This document shows positions 1 through 14,000 of a stretch of 64,000 nt of DNA, piece by piece. The DNA comes from Amphiduros pacificus (taxonomy: Eukaryota; Annelida; Polychaeta; Phyllodocida; Hesionidae). The position numbers were made by a program, and so were the translations under genes. The notes below the pieces were generated by a model. It saw nothing but the letters and a program-made list of their open reading frames with translations, ran no database searches and was not told where the DNA came from. The stretch lies in the NCBI GenBank assembly GCA_949316495.1, contig OX439012.1:5025059-5089058 (forward strand), written 5' to 3'. Positions within the stretch are counted from its first letter, which is position 1; each line of letters starts with the position of its first letter.

Positions 1-118
1 TGCTGCTTCACTGAATTGTCAAGTAACAAGTAGTTGAGAATGGCAATTCACCAAAACAATGGTTTACAAGGACAACAGGTTTCCTGTTCAGGCACAGGCT
101 TCATGTGATATGGGATGG
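1..118 (-). mobile_element. Degenerate SINE remnant, cut by window edge
   Basis: The first 120 bases match, with many differences, the antisense strand of the tRNA-headed SINE seen better preserved at 60830-61150. Shared pieces in order are the 'tgctgc..cactgaattgtca' block, 'tttacaaggacaac' and the 'aggcac..cttcat..atatggga' block. The copy is clearly older than the other three in the window. Its tail end lies off the left edge and its tRNA-like head is not visible. Bases 120-789 hold no gene I can support, only a C-rich then CA-rich simple repeat near 572-610. Confidence 0.7.
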
Positions 119-579
119 GTCACTATTCATTCCGGGGGTGGAGGAAAGTGAGAAAAAATATCGGTGATATCACTAGATGCAGCACAGCTTTATATTTATC
201 TTTGCAAGATATCAGGTTGGATTTCCTCAATAAACATTAGATGTTAATATCTAAACAATATTTCCTTATTAACACTTATCAACCAGTTATATTACTACTG
301 AAGTATGTTTGAATTGGGCAGTTTTAACACCAGGCCTTTATGGTAGGCAGTGAAAATACCTTGTAGCTAATTGATGAACAATTTGAAATCATTTACATAT
401 TTTTCATATTGAGAATTTTCCTTCTTGGTTTCTTCGTCATAGTCAACCTAAAATATACAATTTATGTAATTTAGTCAGAATATTTTATTTAAAAATGTGT
501 TTAGATCAGAATATACATCCCATTTTCTTGTCAAAATATTAAATTTTATACCCAGTTTCTTAAATTGACTCCACCCCCC

Positions 580-610
<31 letters not shown>

Positions 611-789
611 ACTTATGTGTCTATAGATTACATTAAAAATTGTAAATCTTGATATTAACAAAAAACCACTATGCGGCACAGATAATATGCTATATAGATA
701 GTACATATTATGGATACTATGCAGACACTACACTCTCCATATATTCAATATAGCTTATCAGTATAATGAAGAGATGACTGTGATTTCAG

Positions 790-2079
790 AGTGTAACACA
801 CTGCTTCTAAGTGGGGTTGAGGGGGTGGAAGATTCAGCGTTCTCCGCATCATCCAGCACGTACTTCACCGTATATAACACGACAGTGGCCAACCTCCCGT
901 CTCGGGCGAGACTGAACGCTGCTGACGTTCTCGCTGGAGACGGGAGTACAGTTATGGCTGGGGCATGGGTCGCAAACCTCACCGACGCCGAACCTTGGAT
1001 TCAAGTGAGATATCCACATAATTAAATAATAAAAGATAAAATATCATAGTTGCTGATTAAGAATTTGGGAATAATATTTATAAAAAGTAACTAATGCTTT
1101 TAAAGTTTTCTACGAGACAATAATATGTACAACAATAATAAAAAACATAATAACATAACATTATAACATAATAATAAAAAACAAAAATAAAAATATGGCT
1201 CACTTTTATTTATTTATTTATTTATTTATTTGAGACAATTAATTGAGTAAATATTTAATTATCTCATGAACTAAATTGAGTATTTTATTTGTTTCAATGT
1301 AATGGTGAACACAGACTTCCTAACACATCTTAATTGGTGCTCACTTTTTCCAATTCAGGTGAATTTCACCTCACCAAGAGAGGTCATCGCGATAATAACA
1401 AAGGGATGGAGCAGGTCATCTCCTCAATGGGTCACTAAATACAAGCTCAAGGTCAACATTGACCCAAAGTGTGAAAATATGCGATTTTACAAAGAGAATC
1501 CGCAAGTGGAGAAGGTATTAAATGCATCAATATACCATATAGACTGTAACAAATTTCTATATCATGGATAGACCATCACCAATTTCCATATCATCTAGAT
1601 AGACCATCACCTATTTCTATATCATCTAGATAGACCATCACCAATTTCTATATCATCTAGATAGACCATCACCAATTTCTATATCATAGACTTTAACAAA
1701 TATCTACATCATCATTATAAACCATAACAAATTTCTATGTCAAATTTCTATGTCATCAATCTATTTTGTTAATACTATCAAGCTATATTATATCGTCAAT
1801 ACTTATTCAGTTACACTCTCCTGTCTTATTCCAAAGACTTTCACTGCATAAAAGGGTCAAAGTGGATGGTGACATCCAAAACACATCTATTTATACAAAT
1901 TAAAACCAATTCATAACTTTCTATGCTTGATTTTCAGGTATTTGATGGTAATAGGGATGGTGACACTGCAGTAACTAATGGTCTCAAGGAGATAAGGCGG
2001 GTGATGTGCGTGCAGATCGTGCCCGTCTACTGGGAAGGTCCCTCCGCCGCCCTCAGATTTGAATTAGTAGGGTGTGCAG
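790..2079 (+). CDS. Receptor exons 790-1004, 1359-1514, 1938-2079: F5/8 type C (discoidin) domain
   Basis: The three exons make one complete discoidin domain of about 170 residues. It opens with a Cys before a [15 protein letters not shown] stretch. [19 protein letters not shown] junction follows, then IITKGW and WVTKYKLK. The core after the second intron is [10 protein letters not shown], then VCVQIVP-like strands, and the domain closes with LRFELVGC. These are the usual landmarks of the fold, with paired N- and C-terminal cysteines. Introns inside the domain are phase 0 and both flanking introns are phase 1, so the domain is a self-contained shuffling module. Family members bind phospholipids, glycans or collagen; the ligand here is unknown. 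Confidence 0.85.
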
Positions 2080-5000
2080 GTAAGCCCAGGCAAATAAACA
2101 GGCAATTTTAATTCTATAGGAATGGTTTAAGGGGAGAGGGTATTTTTATGTTGATTTTTCAAAAACACAAAGTAAACAAAGTCTTATGCATTAGTATTTA
2201 TGCTTGGCTTTGCTTGCCTTTTTTGTTTTTGAGGTATTTACAATTGTGCACCTTTATCCCCTTTTTTGAGTTTCATCAATGAATGTTTATGATAATATTT
2301 TCACATTCCAGATAGAGCAGATGGGTTTTGATACTGATCTTAAATATCACAATTGAGTAAGACGTACTTCCCAGCAATGCTGTGCCTTCTTTCCCTGATT
2401 ACTGGCCTAGCGCATATGGTCTGGTACTTCCCAGCAATGTTGTGCCTTCTCTCCCTGATTACTGGCCTAGCGCATAATGTCTGGTACTTCCCAGCAATGC
2501 TGTGCCTTCTCCCTCTGATTACTGGCCTAGCGCATGATAAGCTATCAAATTGACAGCTCATTAAATATTCAGTCACATTCGTTATGATAGCGTCACTTAC
2601 AGTATTATATCGTCTTATTGTTTGACATGAAAGAGTCATTTCCTATACAAGGACGTCATCTTTTAGGTCAAAGCCAGTCCACAAATGTCACGTGGTAAAA
2701 TGTCATGCTTTCAGTTATTCACACATATCCCCTGATCTGTTCTACTTTGTTTCAACGCAAATTTCTTGTCCATCAAAAAATATCTTCAAATTCTCCATAG
2801 ATCATTTTCAATTCCCTGCAAAAAATATGTGCTACATTTGAGTGAAAGAACATTCCATCAGAGTATAGATTCCACACCTCTCTGAAAACAAAGAAATAGC
2901 AATTCTTTAAAATCACAGCATCATGTTTCATCTAAATGACCTTTTATTCCACAGGAGGCAGAACAAACCTTGCTTTGGGTCAGCCCACGGTGTCCAGCAC
3001 GACGTCCCACGGAGGCGTGTCCAGCAGGGCCGTGGACGGGTACATGTTCACACAGTGGACGTGGGAGAGTTGTACGGCCACAGTCAGTCAGATCAGCCCC
3101 TGGTGGACCGTGGCCCTCGGCAGCTTCTACTACGTGCATGAGGTGCAGCTCACAAACAGGGGAGACTGCTGCGGTAATAAAAATAATACTTTTTTATGAT
3201 AAAATCTATACAGCACTCATACCAGATTGAGTGTATGTTCATAGCGCTTTTCATAGTAGAGTCTCTGGAATATATGTGTCTATAGAGTCTCTGGAATATA
3301 TGTGTCTTTAGAGTCTCTGGAGCATATATGTGTCTTTAGAGTCTCTGGAATATATGTGTCTTTAGAGTCTCTGGAGTATATGTGTCTTGAGAGTCTCTGG
3401 AATGTGTTTGTGTTAAGAATCCGCAGAATTTATTTGTGTTTAGAATCTCTGGAGTATATGTGTCTTGAGAGTCTCTGGAATATATGTGCCTTTAGAATCT
3501 CTGGAGTATATGTGTCTTGAGAATCTCTGGAGTATATGTGTCTTGAGAATCCCTGGAATGTACTTTGAGATTCCTAGTCTTATCTAATAAAGGAGTTTAT
3601 TTTGGAGTTTCAGCATGTTCAGGAGTTCAGTGTCGGGAACTACAAGGTTTAATCTACTACTTTCTTACATGATTCATCATGTGTCTGGTAAAAACCTCGG
3701 ACGAGTTCGATAAATGGTGACCTTGACCTTTTTTTCAAGATCACAGTGACAATTATGTGAAATCATAAGAATCGCGATAACTCAAGAACAAATGACGGCA
3801 GCTTTATAAGATTTGGCACACATAAGCACCTGGTGAAAACCCCAGGCGAGTATGATGGACAATGACATTCACCTTCTTTTCAAGGTCACAAGGACAATTA
3901 TGTGAAATCCTCATCATTGCTATAACTCGATGCTTTATGAAACTTGACACACATAAGAATCTGGTGAATACCACAGATGAGTTTGATGGATGGTGACCTT
4001 CACCTGTATTTCAAGGTCACAGGCCCATTATCTCAATAACTCTAGAGTAAATGATGACAGTTTCATGATACTTGACACACACAAGGTATCAAAGGAAGTA
4101 GATGTGGGCTATTATGTTTTTTTTACCCCTGCGTCAATTTGCTTTGGTGAAGTGACATTTTGTTCACAAATATTGTGTGAAGCGAATGTTGTACAGTACG
4201 TTACCAAGGCTGAGGGTTGATGCATCTCTGATGCCTATGTTTAAAAACTGTGGCTATGTTCACTGTGTGCCATGCTTTTGATACTTCTATGTCAAATGAG
4301 TACTGGAATATATTTTGGAGCATTGGAGCTATTTGCTGTGAATAATCTTCAAGTCTCTTATATGTATTTGCTCTGGGCAATTGGCCTTTTTATGATTAAG
4401 GTCTAAGTGTAGTGTGTCCGCACCAGTGATCATGGTAACTGGCGAGATTTGTGGAGAAACAGCTTCATCATTGTTAGGAATATTTTCCTTATTTTCAGAA
4501 GAAAATTGACCAGAAAGTACTTTTTCTACCCAGCCTTTACTTTCTTTCACCTCAATACCATTTTTTGTTAATGTTGGTCCACCAACTGTATCTATCATCT
4601 TGACCAACATATATTAATTAAAGTTCCAGACCTTTTTTGCATCGATGGTCGAATTGATCCTCTCATTATCTGTGTTTTGTGTTATAAAGCCAAGATTGAC
4701 TGATATTTGTTGAAATTCATATGATCATATCATATTCCTAAACCCTTATTCTGACAACATGACTAAAACCACTATTTCTTCTACGATACAGTGACCATAT
4801 TTATATTTTGATTTAAACATATTTATTTACCTTCAGCTTATAGCTTATCATGGGATGTCATGGCTAAGGCTCGTAGATAAAAAGAATACATGAAGATAAG
4901 AATTACATGAAGATAAAAATTACATGAAGATAAAAATTACATAAAAATAAGAATTACATAAAAATAAGAATGACATAAAAATAAACAAGTGTTGATTTTA

Positions 5001-8000
5001 AAAAATCAAGCTCGCGTAAGTTTGCAAAATCCCAAGGCAAAAAAACCCACAAATCTTCTTACTCTACTACGCACACACAAATCACTTCTTGTGTTCTCCA
5101 ATCACCCATCGGCAAAGCCCAGATAGGTGATCTGGAGGGGTTTGTCGAACGTCCATGGTCTCTACCAACTCCAACCAAAGAAAAGTTTGGTGGAGTTGAT
5201 TGAGCTCTAGTGAAGTAAAAACTCGCCAGCTGCAAAAACTTTGGTAAACCCGTTTAAACGTCAAAATTGAACCCGTTTCAACTGCTGTTAAAACGGGTTT
5301 GATTCAATTTTTGCAGCTGGCGATTATTATCAAGTATTTATATTTTCTTTATTTAATGTTATCCAAAAAATAATCAAGCTTTTTTGTGAGATTTTAGACA
5401 TAACCATGCATAAAATATGAATTATCACTTAAACAGTTGGGTATTTAAAAATCACATCTGAACGAGATTAGAACCAAAAAGCAAAAATCTCAGACCTCTC
5501 CAGATCACCTATCTGGGCTTTGCCGATGGGTGATTGGAGAACACTAAATCACTTCTCAAACAAAAGCGACATCTGACGGTGTTAAGCAGAACTATTGAGC
5601 CAAAACATGGCCGCCATGGACCGATAATAGGGGTAAGCTCCATAGACTTACAGCTTAATCATATCAAAACCTCGAACATTCAGACCTAAAGTCAAAACAA
5701 ACGCGAGCGAAAAATAAATAAAATAGATAAATTAAAATTTTGCTAATTTTTACAGGTGAAAGATTAAATGGAGTGAGCATTAAGGTCATGAAGGAGTTTG
5801 ACCATTCCAAGGGCCCAAGCGACTCATTCTACATGTGCGGGCAGATAGCGGGAGCTGTGCCACAAGGGGGCACTGTGAGTGTGCCCTGCCAGACTGACCC
5901 GACACCTAGAGGCAGATTTGTCTTCGTGCAGCTGCCCAGGGAGGGGATCCTCACGCTGTGTGAAGTACAAGTATTTGGAGAGCCTGGTTTGTATATTAAG
6001 AACCTGAAATAGTGTATTCAGTGCTTAATGTTAAACCACTTGCCAGAGAAAAATAAGTTTTCCACTGCAGGGTTAATATATAATATAACAATATTAATTA
6101 TATATAATAATATGACTCATTGTTTTGGCTGCAACGCTTGGGAAATTACTCTGAAAATGAATCATACACAAATGTAATTATCATCTTTTGAAATGATTGG
6201 ATTTTTTATGTAAAATTCAATATACATGTTGACAAAAAATGCCGTTTAGGAATAATAAATACAATTTTATCGTACGTTAATTTTACCGAAACGTTTGTCT
6301 GTTTGTTTGTTTTTCTCTCTCTTTTTCAAAAAAATATTTTTTTAACAGCTAACATCACAAATCTGGCCTTGAACAAACCAACCTACCAGAGTAGTACGGG
6401 CCACAGGCACAGTCAGGGTGCCGCAGAGCACGCTACAGATGGCGACACTAGTACGGCCTACTGGGGTGGGCAGGGGGGACCGAGCTGTACCCACACTGCC
6501 AGGGAGAATAACCCCTGGCTGGCTATAGACCTACTGGACGAGTACAGAATCAAGGAGGTTGCCATTACCAACAGAGGCGACTGCTGCGGTAAGCACTTTA
6601 ACATCAGTTACTATGGCAACACACTGATAGAATAAGGAATTATTTAGATATCATTAGAAAAAAATGTTTCACCACTTTTGATGGTTTGTGCTGGTTTATG
6701 GTCATGATGGTTTATTGTCATACAAATAGTTAGAAACAAACAGTTGATGGTTTCCAATCTACAAATGGATACATGAATTACATTTTCAAGAGACAAAATA
6801 AGCAATTCTTCATCTTGGTGTTCAACTACATGCATATATTATCACCAATACATTAATATTCATTGAGGATGGAATATACAGGGGTATAATTCTTTTCTAA
6901 ATATTATATTTCTGATATCAGATTTGGATCAAATTAACTATTTGACTGGGTGCATTTTTTTATACTTTCAGAATCTCGTCTTCGTAATGCCTTGATACAG
7001 GTGGGACATAGGTTGGATATTGACAAGCCTGTGGATGCAATGTTCGTGAAGTGTGCGCAGTCAGACAAGCCATTCCAGCGGGGAGAGACCCGCAGCGTGG
7101 AGTGTGAAAAGCCGGTGATTGGCAGATTTGTGAAAATAGTACTTCTGACAAATAATAACATTCTGACCGTGTGTGAAGTCCAAGTGTATGGAGAGAGAGG
7201 TATGAGTGGTGATGATGACTATGTGTACCCCCCCCCCCCAATATAGAAAAAAATATAGAAATATATTTCCTTAGAAAAAGTTTCACCCTCTAAAAATAAT
7301 TATAAATGTCAATCATTGTCATAACTTTTATTGTTATCATTGTCATGACTTTTATTTTCACCATTTTCATCGCTTTATTATTTTCATTGTCATCACCTTT
7401 ATTATTATCATTGTCATACACTTTTATTACCATTACTATTTTCATTTTTTATTACTATAATTGTCATTACTATATTATCATAATTATCAGTGCCTTTGTC
7501 ATCATTATCATCACTTATTATCACCACCTTTATCATTATCATCACTTATTATCACCACCTTTATCATTGTCATCACTTATCATTATCATCACTTATTATC
7601 ACCACCTTTATCATTGTCATCACTTATCATTATCATCACTTATTATCACCACCTTTATCATTGTCATCACTTTTCATTATCATCACTTATTATCACCACC
7701 TTTATCATTGTCATCACTTATCATTATCATCACTTATTATCACCGCCTTTATCATTGTCATCACTTATCATTATCATCACTTATTATCACCACCTTTATC
7801 ATTGTCATCACTTATCATTATCATCACTTATTATCACCACCTTTATCATTGTCATCACTTTTCATTATCATCACTTATTATCACCACCTTTATCATTGTC
7901 ATCACTTATCATTATCATCACTTATTATCACCACCTTTATCATTGTCATCACTTATCATTATCATCACTTATTATCACCACCTTTATCATTGTCATCACT

Positions 8001-11000
8001 TATCATTATCATCACTTATTATCACCACCTTTATCATTGTCATCACTTATCATTATCATCACTTATTATCACCACCTTTATCATTGTCATCACTTATCAT
8101 TATCATCACTTATTATCACCACCCTTATCATTATCATCACTTATTATCACCACCTTTATCATTGTCATCACTTATCATTATCATCACTTATTATCACCAC
8201 CTTTATCATTGTCATCACTTATCATTATCATCACTTATTATCACCACCTTTATCATTGTCATCACTTATCATTATCATCACTTATTATCACCACCTTAGG
8301 GGCCACGGGCCGTGGCGCAGTTGGTTAGAGCGCCAGCTTACTAGCACCAGTTCCTCTGTGGTGATCCAAAGGTCGTGGGTTCGATCCCCGGCCATGCCAA
8401 GATTGAACTCATGATTCAATTTCCCATACGAGCTGAGGCCCATGCCTAAAGGGTTAACCCGTTGTCCTTGTAAATCTGTGACCGGGTGGGTTGTCATGTC
8501 AAGGACCTGCGACATGACAATTCAGTGAGGCAGCACTATATCTGCTACAAGTAGGTCTCATCACGAAATGACTGAAATAATGTTGAAAGTGATGTAAAAC
8601 CCCAAACAAACAAACAAACAAAATCACCACCTTATCATTGTCATCACTTATTATCACCGCCTTTATCATTGTCATCACTTATCATTATCATCACTTATTA
8701 TCACCACCTTTATCATTGTCATCACTTATCATTATCATCACTTATTATCACCACCTTTATCATTGTCATCACTTATCATTATCATCACTTATTATCACCA
8801 CCTTTATCATTGTCATCACTTATCATTATCATCACTTATTATCACCACCTTTATCATTGTCATCACTTATCATTATCATCACTTATTATCACCACCTTTA
8901 TCATTGTCATCACTTATCATTATCATCACTTATTATCACCACCTTTATCATTGTCATCACTTATCATTATCATCACTTATTATCACCACCTTATCATTGT
9001 CATCACTTATTATCACCGCCTTTATCATTGTCATCACTTATCATTATCATCACTTATTATCACCACCTTTATCATTGTCATCACTTATCATTATCATCAC
9101 TTATTATCACCACCTTTATCATTGTCATCACTTATCATTATCATCACTTATTATCACCACCTTTATCATTGTCATCACTTATCATTATCATCACTTATTA
9201 TCACCACCTTTATCATTGTCATCACTTATCATTATCATCACTTATTATCACCACCTTTATCATTGTCATCACTTATCATTATCATCACTTATTATCACCA
9301 CCTTTATCATTGTCATCACTTATCATTATCATCACTTATTATCACCACCTTATCATTGTCATCACTTATCATTATCATCACTTATTATCACCACCTTTAT
9401 CATTGTCATCACTTATCATTATCATCACTTATTATCACCACCTTTATCATTGTCATCACTTATCATTATCATCACTTATTATCACCAGCTCTATCATTGT
9501 CATCACTTATCATTATCATCACTTATTATCACCACCTTTATCATTGTCATCACTTATCATTATCATCACTTATTATCACCACCTTTATCATTGTCATCAC
9601 TTATCATTATCATCACTTATTATCACCACCTTTATCATTGTCATCACTTATCATTATCATCACTTATTATCACCACCTTTATCATTGTCATCACTTATCA
9701 TTATCATCACTTATTATCACCACCTTTATCATTGTCATCACTTATCATTATCATCACTTATTATCACCACCTTTATCATTGTCATCACTTATCATTATCA
9801 TCACTTATTATCACCACCTTATCATTGTCATCACTTATTATCACCGCCTTTATCATTGTCATCACTTATCATTATCATCACTTATTATCACCGCCTTTAT
9901 CATTTTCATCACTTATCATTATCATCACTTATTATCACCACCTTTATCATTGTCATCACTTATCATTATCATCACTTATTATCACCACCTTTATCATTGT
10001 CATCACTTATCATTATCATCACTTATTATCACCACCTTTATCATTGTCATCACTTATCATTATCATCACTTATTATCACCACCTTTATCATTGTCATCAC
10101 TTATCATTATCATCACTTATTATCACCACCTTTATCATTGTCATCACTTATCATTATCATCACTTATTATCACCACCCTTATCATTATCATCACTTATTA
10201 TCACCACCTTTATCATTGTCATCACTTATCATTATCATCACTTATTATCACCACCTTTATCATTGTCATCACTTATCATTATCATCACTTATTATCACCA
10301 CCTTTATCATTGTCATCACTTATCATTATCATCACTTATTATCACCACCTTATCATTGTCATCACTTATTATCACCGCCTTTATCATTGTCATCACTTAT
10401 CATTATCATCACTTATTATCACCACCTTTATCATTGTCATCACTTATCATTATCATCACTTATTATCACCACCTTTATCATTGTCATCACTTATCATTAT
10501 CATCACTTATTATCACCACCTTTATCATTGTCATCACTTATCATTATCATCACTTATTATCACCACCTTTATCATTGTCATCACTTATCATTATCATCAC
10601 TTATTATCACCACCTTTATCATTGTCATCACTTATCATTATCATCACTTATTATCACCACCTTTATCATTGTCATCACTTATCATTATCATCACTTATTA
10701 TCACCACCTTATCATTGTCATCACTTATTATCACCGCCTTTATCATTGTCATCACTTATCATTATCATCACTTATTATCACCACCTTTATCATTGTCATC
10801 ACTTATCATTATCATCACTTATTATCACCACCTTTATCATTGTCATCACTTATCATTATCATCACTTATTATCACCACCTTTATCATTGTCATCACTTAT
10901 CATTATCATCACTTATTATCACCACCTTTATCATTGTCATCACTTATCATTATCATCACTTATTATCACCACCTTTATCATTGTCATCACTTATCATTAT

Positions 11001-14000
11001 CATCACTTATTATCACCACCTTTATCATTGTCATCACTTATCATTATCATCACTTATTATCACCACCTTATCATTGTCATCACTTATCATTATCATCACT
11101 TATTATCACCACCTTTATCATTGTCATCACTTATCATTATCATCACTTATTATCACCACCTTTATCATTGTCATCACTTATCATTATCATCACTTATTAT
11201 CACCAGCTCTATCATTGTCATCACTTATCATTATCATCACTTATTATCACCACCTTTATCATTGTCATCACTTATCATTATCATCACTTATTATCACCAC
11301 CTTTATCATTGTCATCACTTATCATTATCATCACTTATTATCACCACCTTTATCATTGTCATCACTTATCATTATCATCACTTATTATCACCACCTTTAT
11401 CATTGTCATCACTTATCATTATCATCACTTATTATCACCACCTTTATCATTGTCATCACTTATCATTATCATCACTTATTATCACCACCTTTATCATTGT
11501 CATCACTTATCATTATCATCACTTATTATCACCACCTTATCATTGTCATCACTTATTATCACCGCCTTTATCATTGTCATCACTTATCATTATCATCACT
11601 TATTATCACCGCCTTTATCATTTTCATCACTTATCATTATCATCACTTATTATCACCACCTTTATCATTGTCATCACTTATCATTATCATCACTTATTAT
11701 CACCACCTTTATCATTGTCATCACTTATCATTATCATCACTTATTATCACCACCTTTATCATTGTCATCACTTATCATTATCATCACTTATTATCACCAC
11801 CTTTATCATTGTCATCACTTATCATTATCATCACTTATTATCACCACCTTTATCATTGTCATCACTTATCATTATCATCACTTATTATCTCCACCTTATC
11901 ATTGTCATCACTTATCATTATCATCACTTATTATCACCACCTTTATCATTGTCATCACTTATCATTATCATCACTTATTATCATCACCTTTATCATTGTC
12001 ATCACTTATCATTATCATCACTTATTATCACCACCTTTATCATTGTCATCACTTATCATTATCATCACTTATTATCACCACCTTTATCATTGTCATCACT
12101 TATCATTATCATCACTTATTATCACCACCTTTATCATTGACATCACTTATCATTATCATCACTTATTATCACCACCTTTATCATTGTCATCACTTATCAT
12201 TATCATCACTTATTATCACCACCTTTATCATTATCATCACTTATTATCACCACCTTTATCATTATCATCACTTGTTATCACCACCTTTATCATTGTCATC
12301 ACTTATCATTATCATCACTTATTATCACCACCTTTATCATTGTCATCACTTATCATTATCATCACTTTTATTGTTATTATCACTTTATTATCATAAAAAA
12401 TGATAAATACCCAAATCACCACCTCCAGCTTGTGCGCACCTCTTGTTATTTATTAATCTTATTGTGTTACTTTTGTGAACAAAAAAATGCAGTTCCTGTT
12501 TGGACATATGGTGGGAATGCCCGAAGTGCCCAGTGCCAATTTCCATTCCTTTTCAATGGTACATCACAGACTTCCTGTATTTCCCCACCTAGAGGGCGCC
12601 TGTGGTGTGCAACCACAGATAACTATGATGACGACAACATTTGGGGATATTGCCAAGGTAGGCTTCATATCAGTATAATAATAATGATAGTCTTGGACAA
12701 ATCTAATAAACAAATCTGAAGCAATCTGATATACGTATGCAATATATGACAGGTCTTAGATTATAATGGTGATCATCACTAATCACACATGCACAGATAA
12801 CCCTCAATACTTCCACCCAGGATTGTCAATGTTTCTCAAATAATTGGCCTATCAACATGCGTAATGCATCAATCAAAACCTGAAAAATTTCTAGATTCAA
12901 AATATAATTTATTATTATTTTTAAAACTTTTATCACATGACCTAATTTGCATAATTTTACATAATGAATAAATACCAAAAAAAATACTTTTAAAGTAAAG
13001 TAAGAAATGGTATGATATTCTGATACTACATAAAATTCTAGGTTATTTTGATATTTCAAAGAAATTAATCAGACTATTATTAAGTGCGTAAAAAGCATTT
13101 GAAAAAAGGGGCAGAGCCTAAAATCATATTGAATTTAAGCTCAGCCCACTATTTTGAATGCCATTTAAGCAATGAATTTTTTCACATATAAATTATGAAA
13201 TCCAGCAAGAATTTTGTGCTCTTCCTCATAAAAACATCAGATTTTATGTTTCTGTAAAGTTAAAAATTCACATATTTTAATGAGGTATCACTATGCTAAT
13301 TAAGTCATGTGACCAGACTAAAAAATACATTTTTCAGAATTGGAAACTTTTGAGCTTTCCATAGATGTGCCAAACATGCTAATTGGACATGCATTGTGGA
13401 AACTGTGATCAAAAACTCTTTTGATCAATTTTAAAAATTTCCAAAACTGAAGAGTTCATGAACCAAAAGTATGGAAAGCTGTGTCTGTGTGAATTTACGT
13501 TGGAACGGACATCATAGATTGGGACATGGTCTGGCCCTAATCTATAATGTCCATTTCCATTTTTCCCTCTCAATCTATGACCAGTAATATAATGTGTTGT
13601 CCAATCTGTAGCCTCTAAACTAATTCTATGACATTTCCCTTCCTTTATTTGTGACACATAAATCTGACCATGTTTAATGTAAAAATCTCACATTCTTATC
13701 CTTAATCATACTGACTAATGATGTTGGATCTGGTTAACTATGTTAGATGTCAGGTTGGAGGGGGGTCGACACCAAGGTGAAGGTCGTGTGGAGGTGCAGG
13801 TTGATGGCAAGTGGGGCACTGTTTGTGATGATGGATGGGATGACAAAGATGCCAGTGTTGTCTGTAAACAACTTGGATATTCAGGTGAGAATGCAACTGA
13901 GATACTATAAACTGTATAAATAATGCAATTACTATAAACTACATGAATAAGATATTGTATATTATTTAATTTTGAATATTAAACCTGATTTACATTATTA

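Noticed and set aside
8306-8396. tRNA gene
   Set aside because: A and B boxes are present, but the sequence continues into a SINE body with target duplication and the cloverleaf is not convincing.
7306-12403. Open frames of 269 to 1252 codons, rich in His, Ile and Ser
   Set aside because: They overlap in all three + frames across the 47-bp array, whose unit has no stop triplet. They also span a SINE insertion boundary region and have no codon signal.
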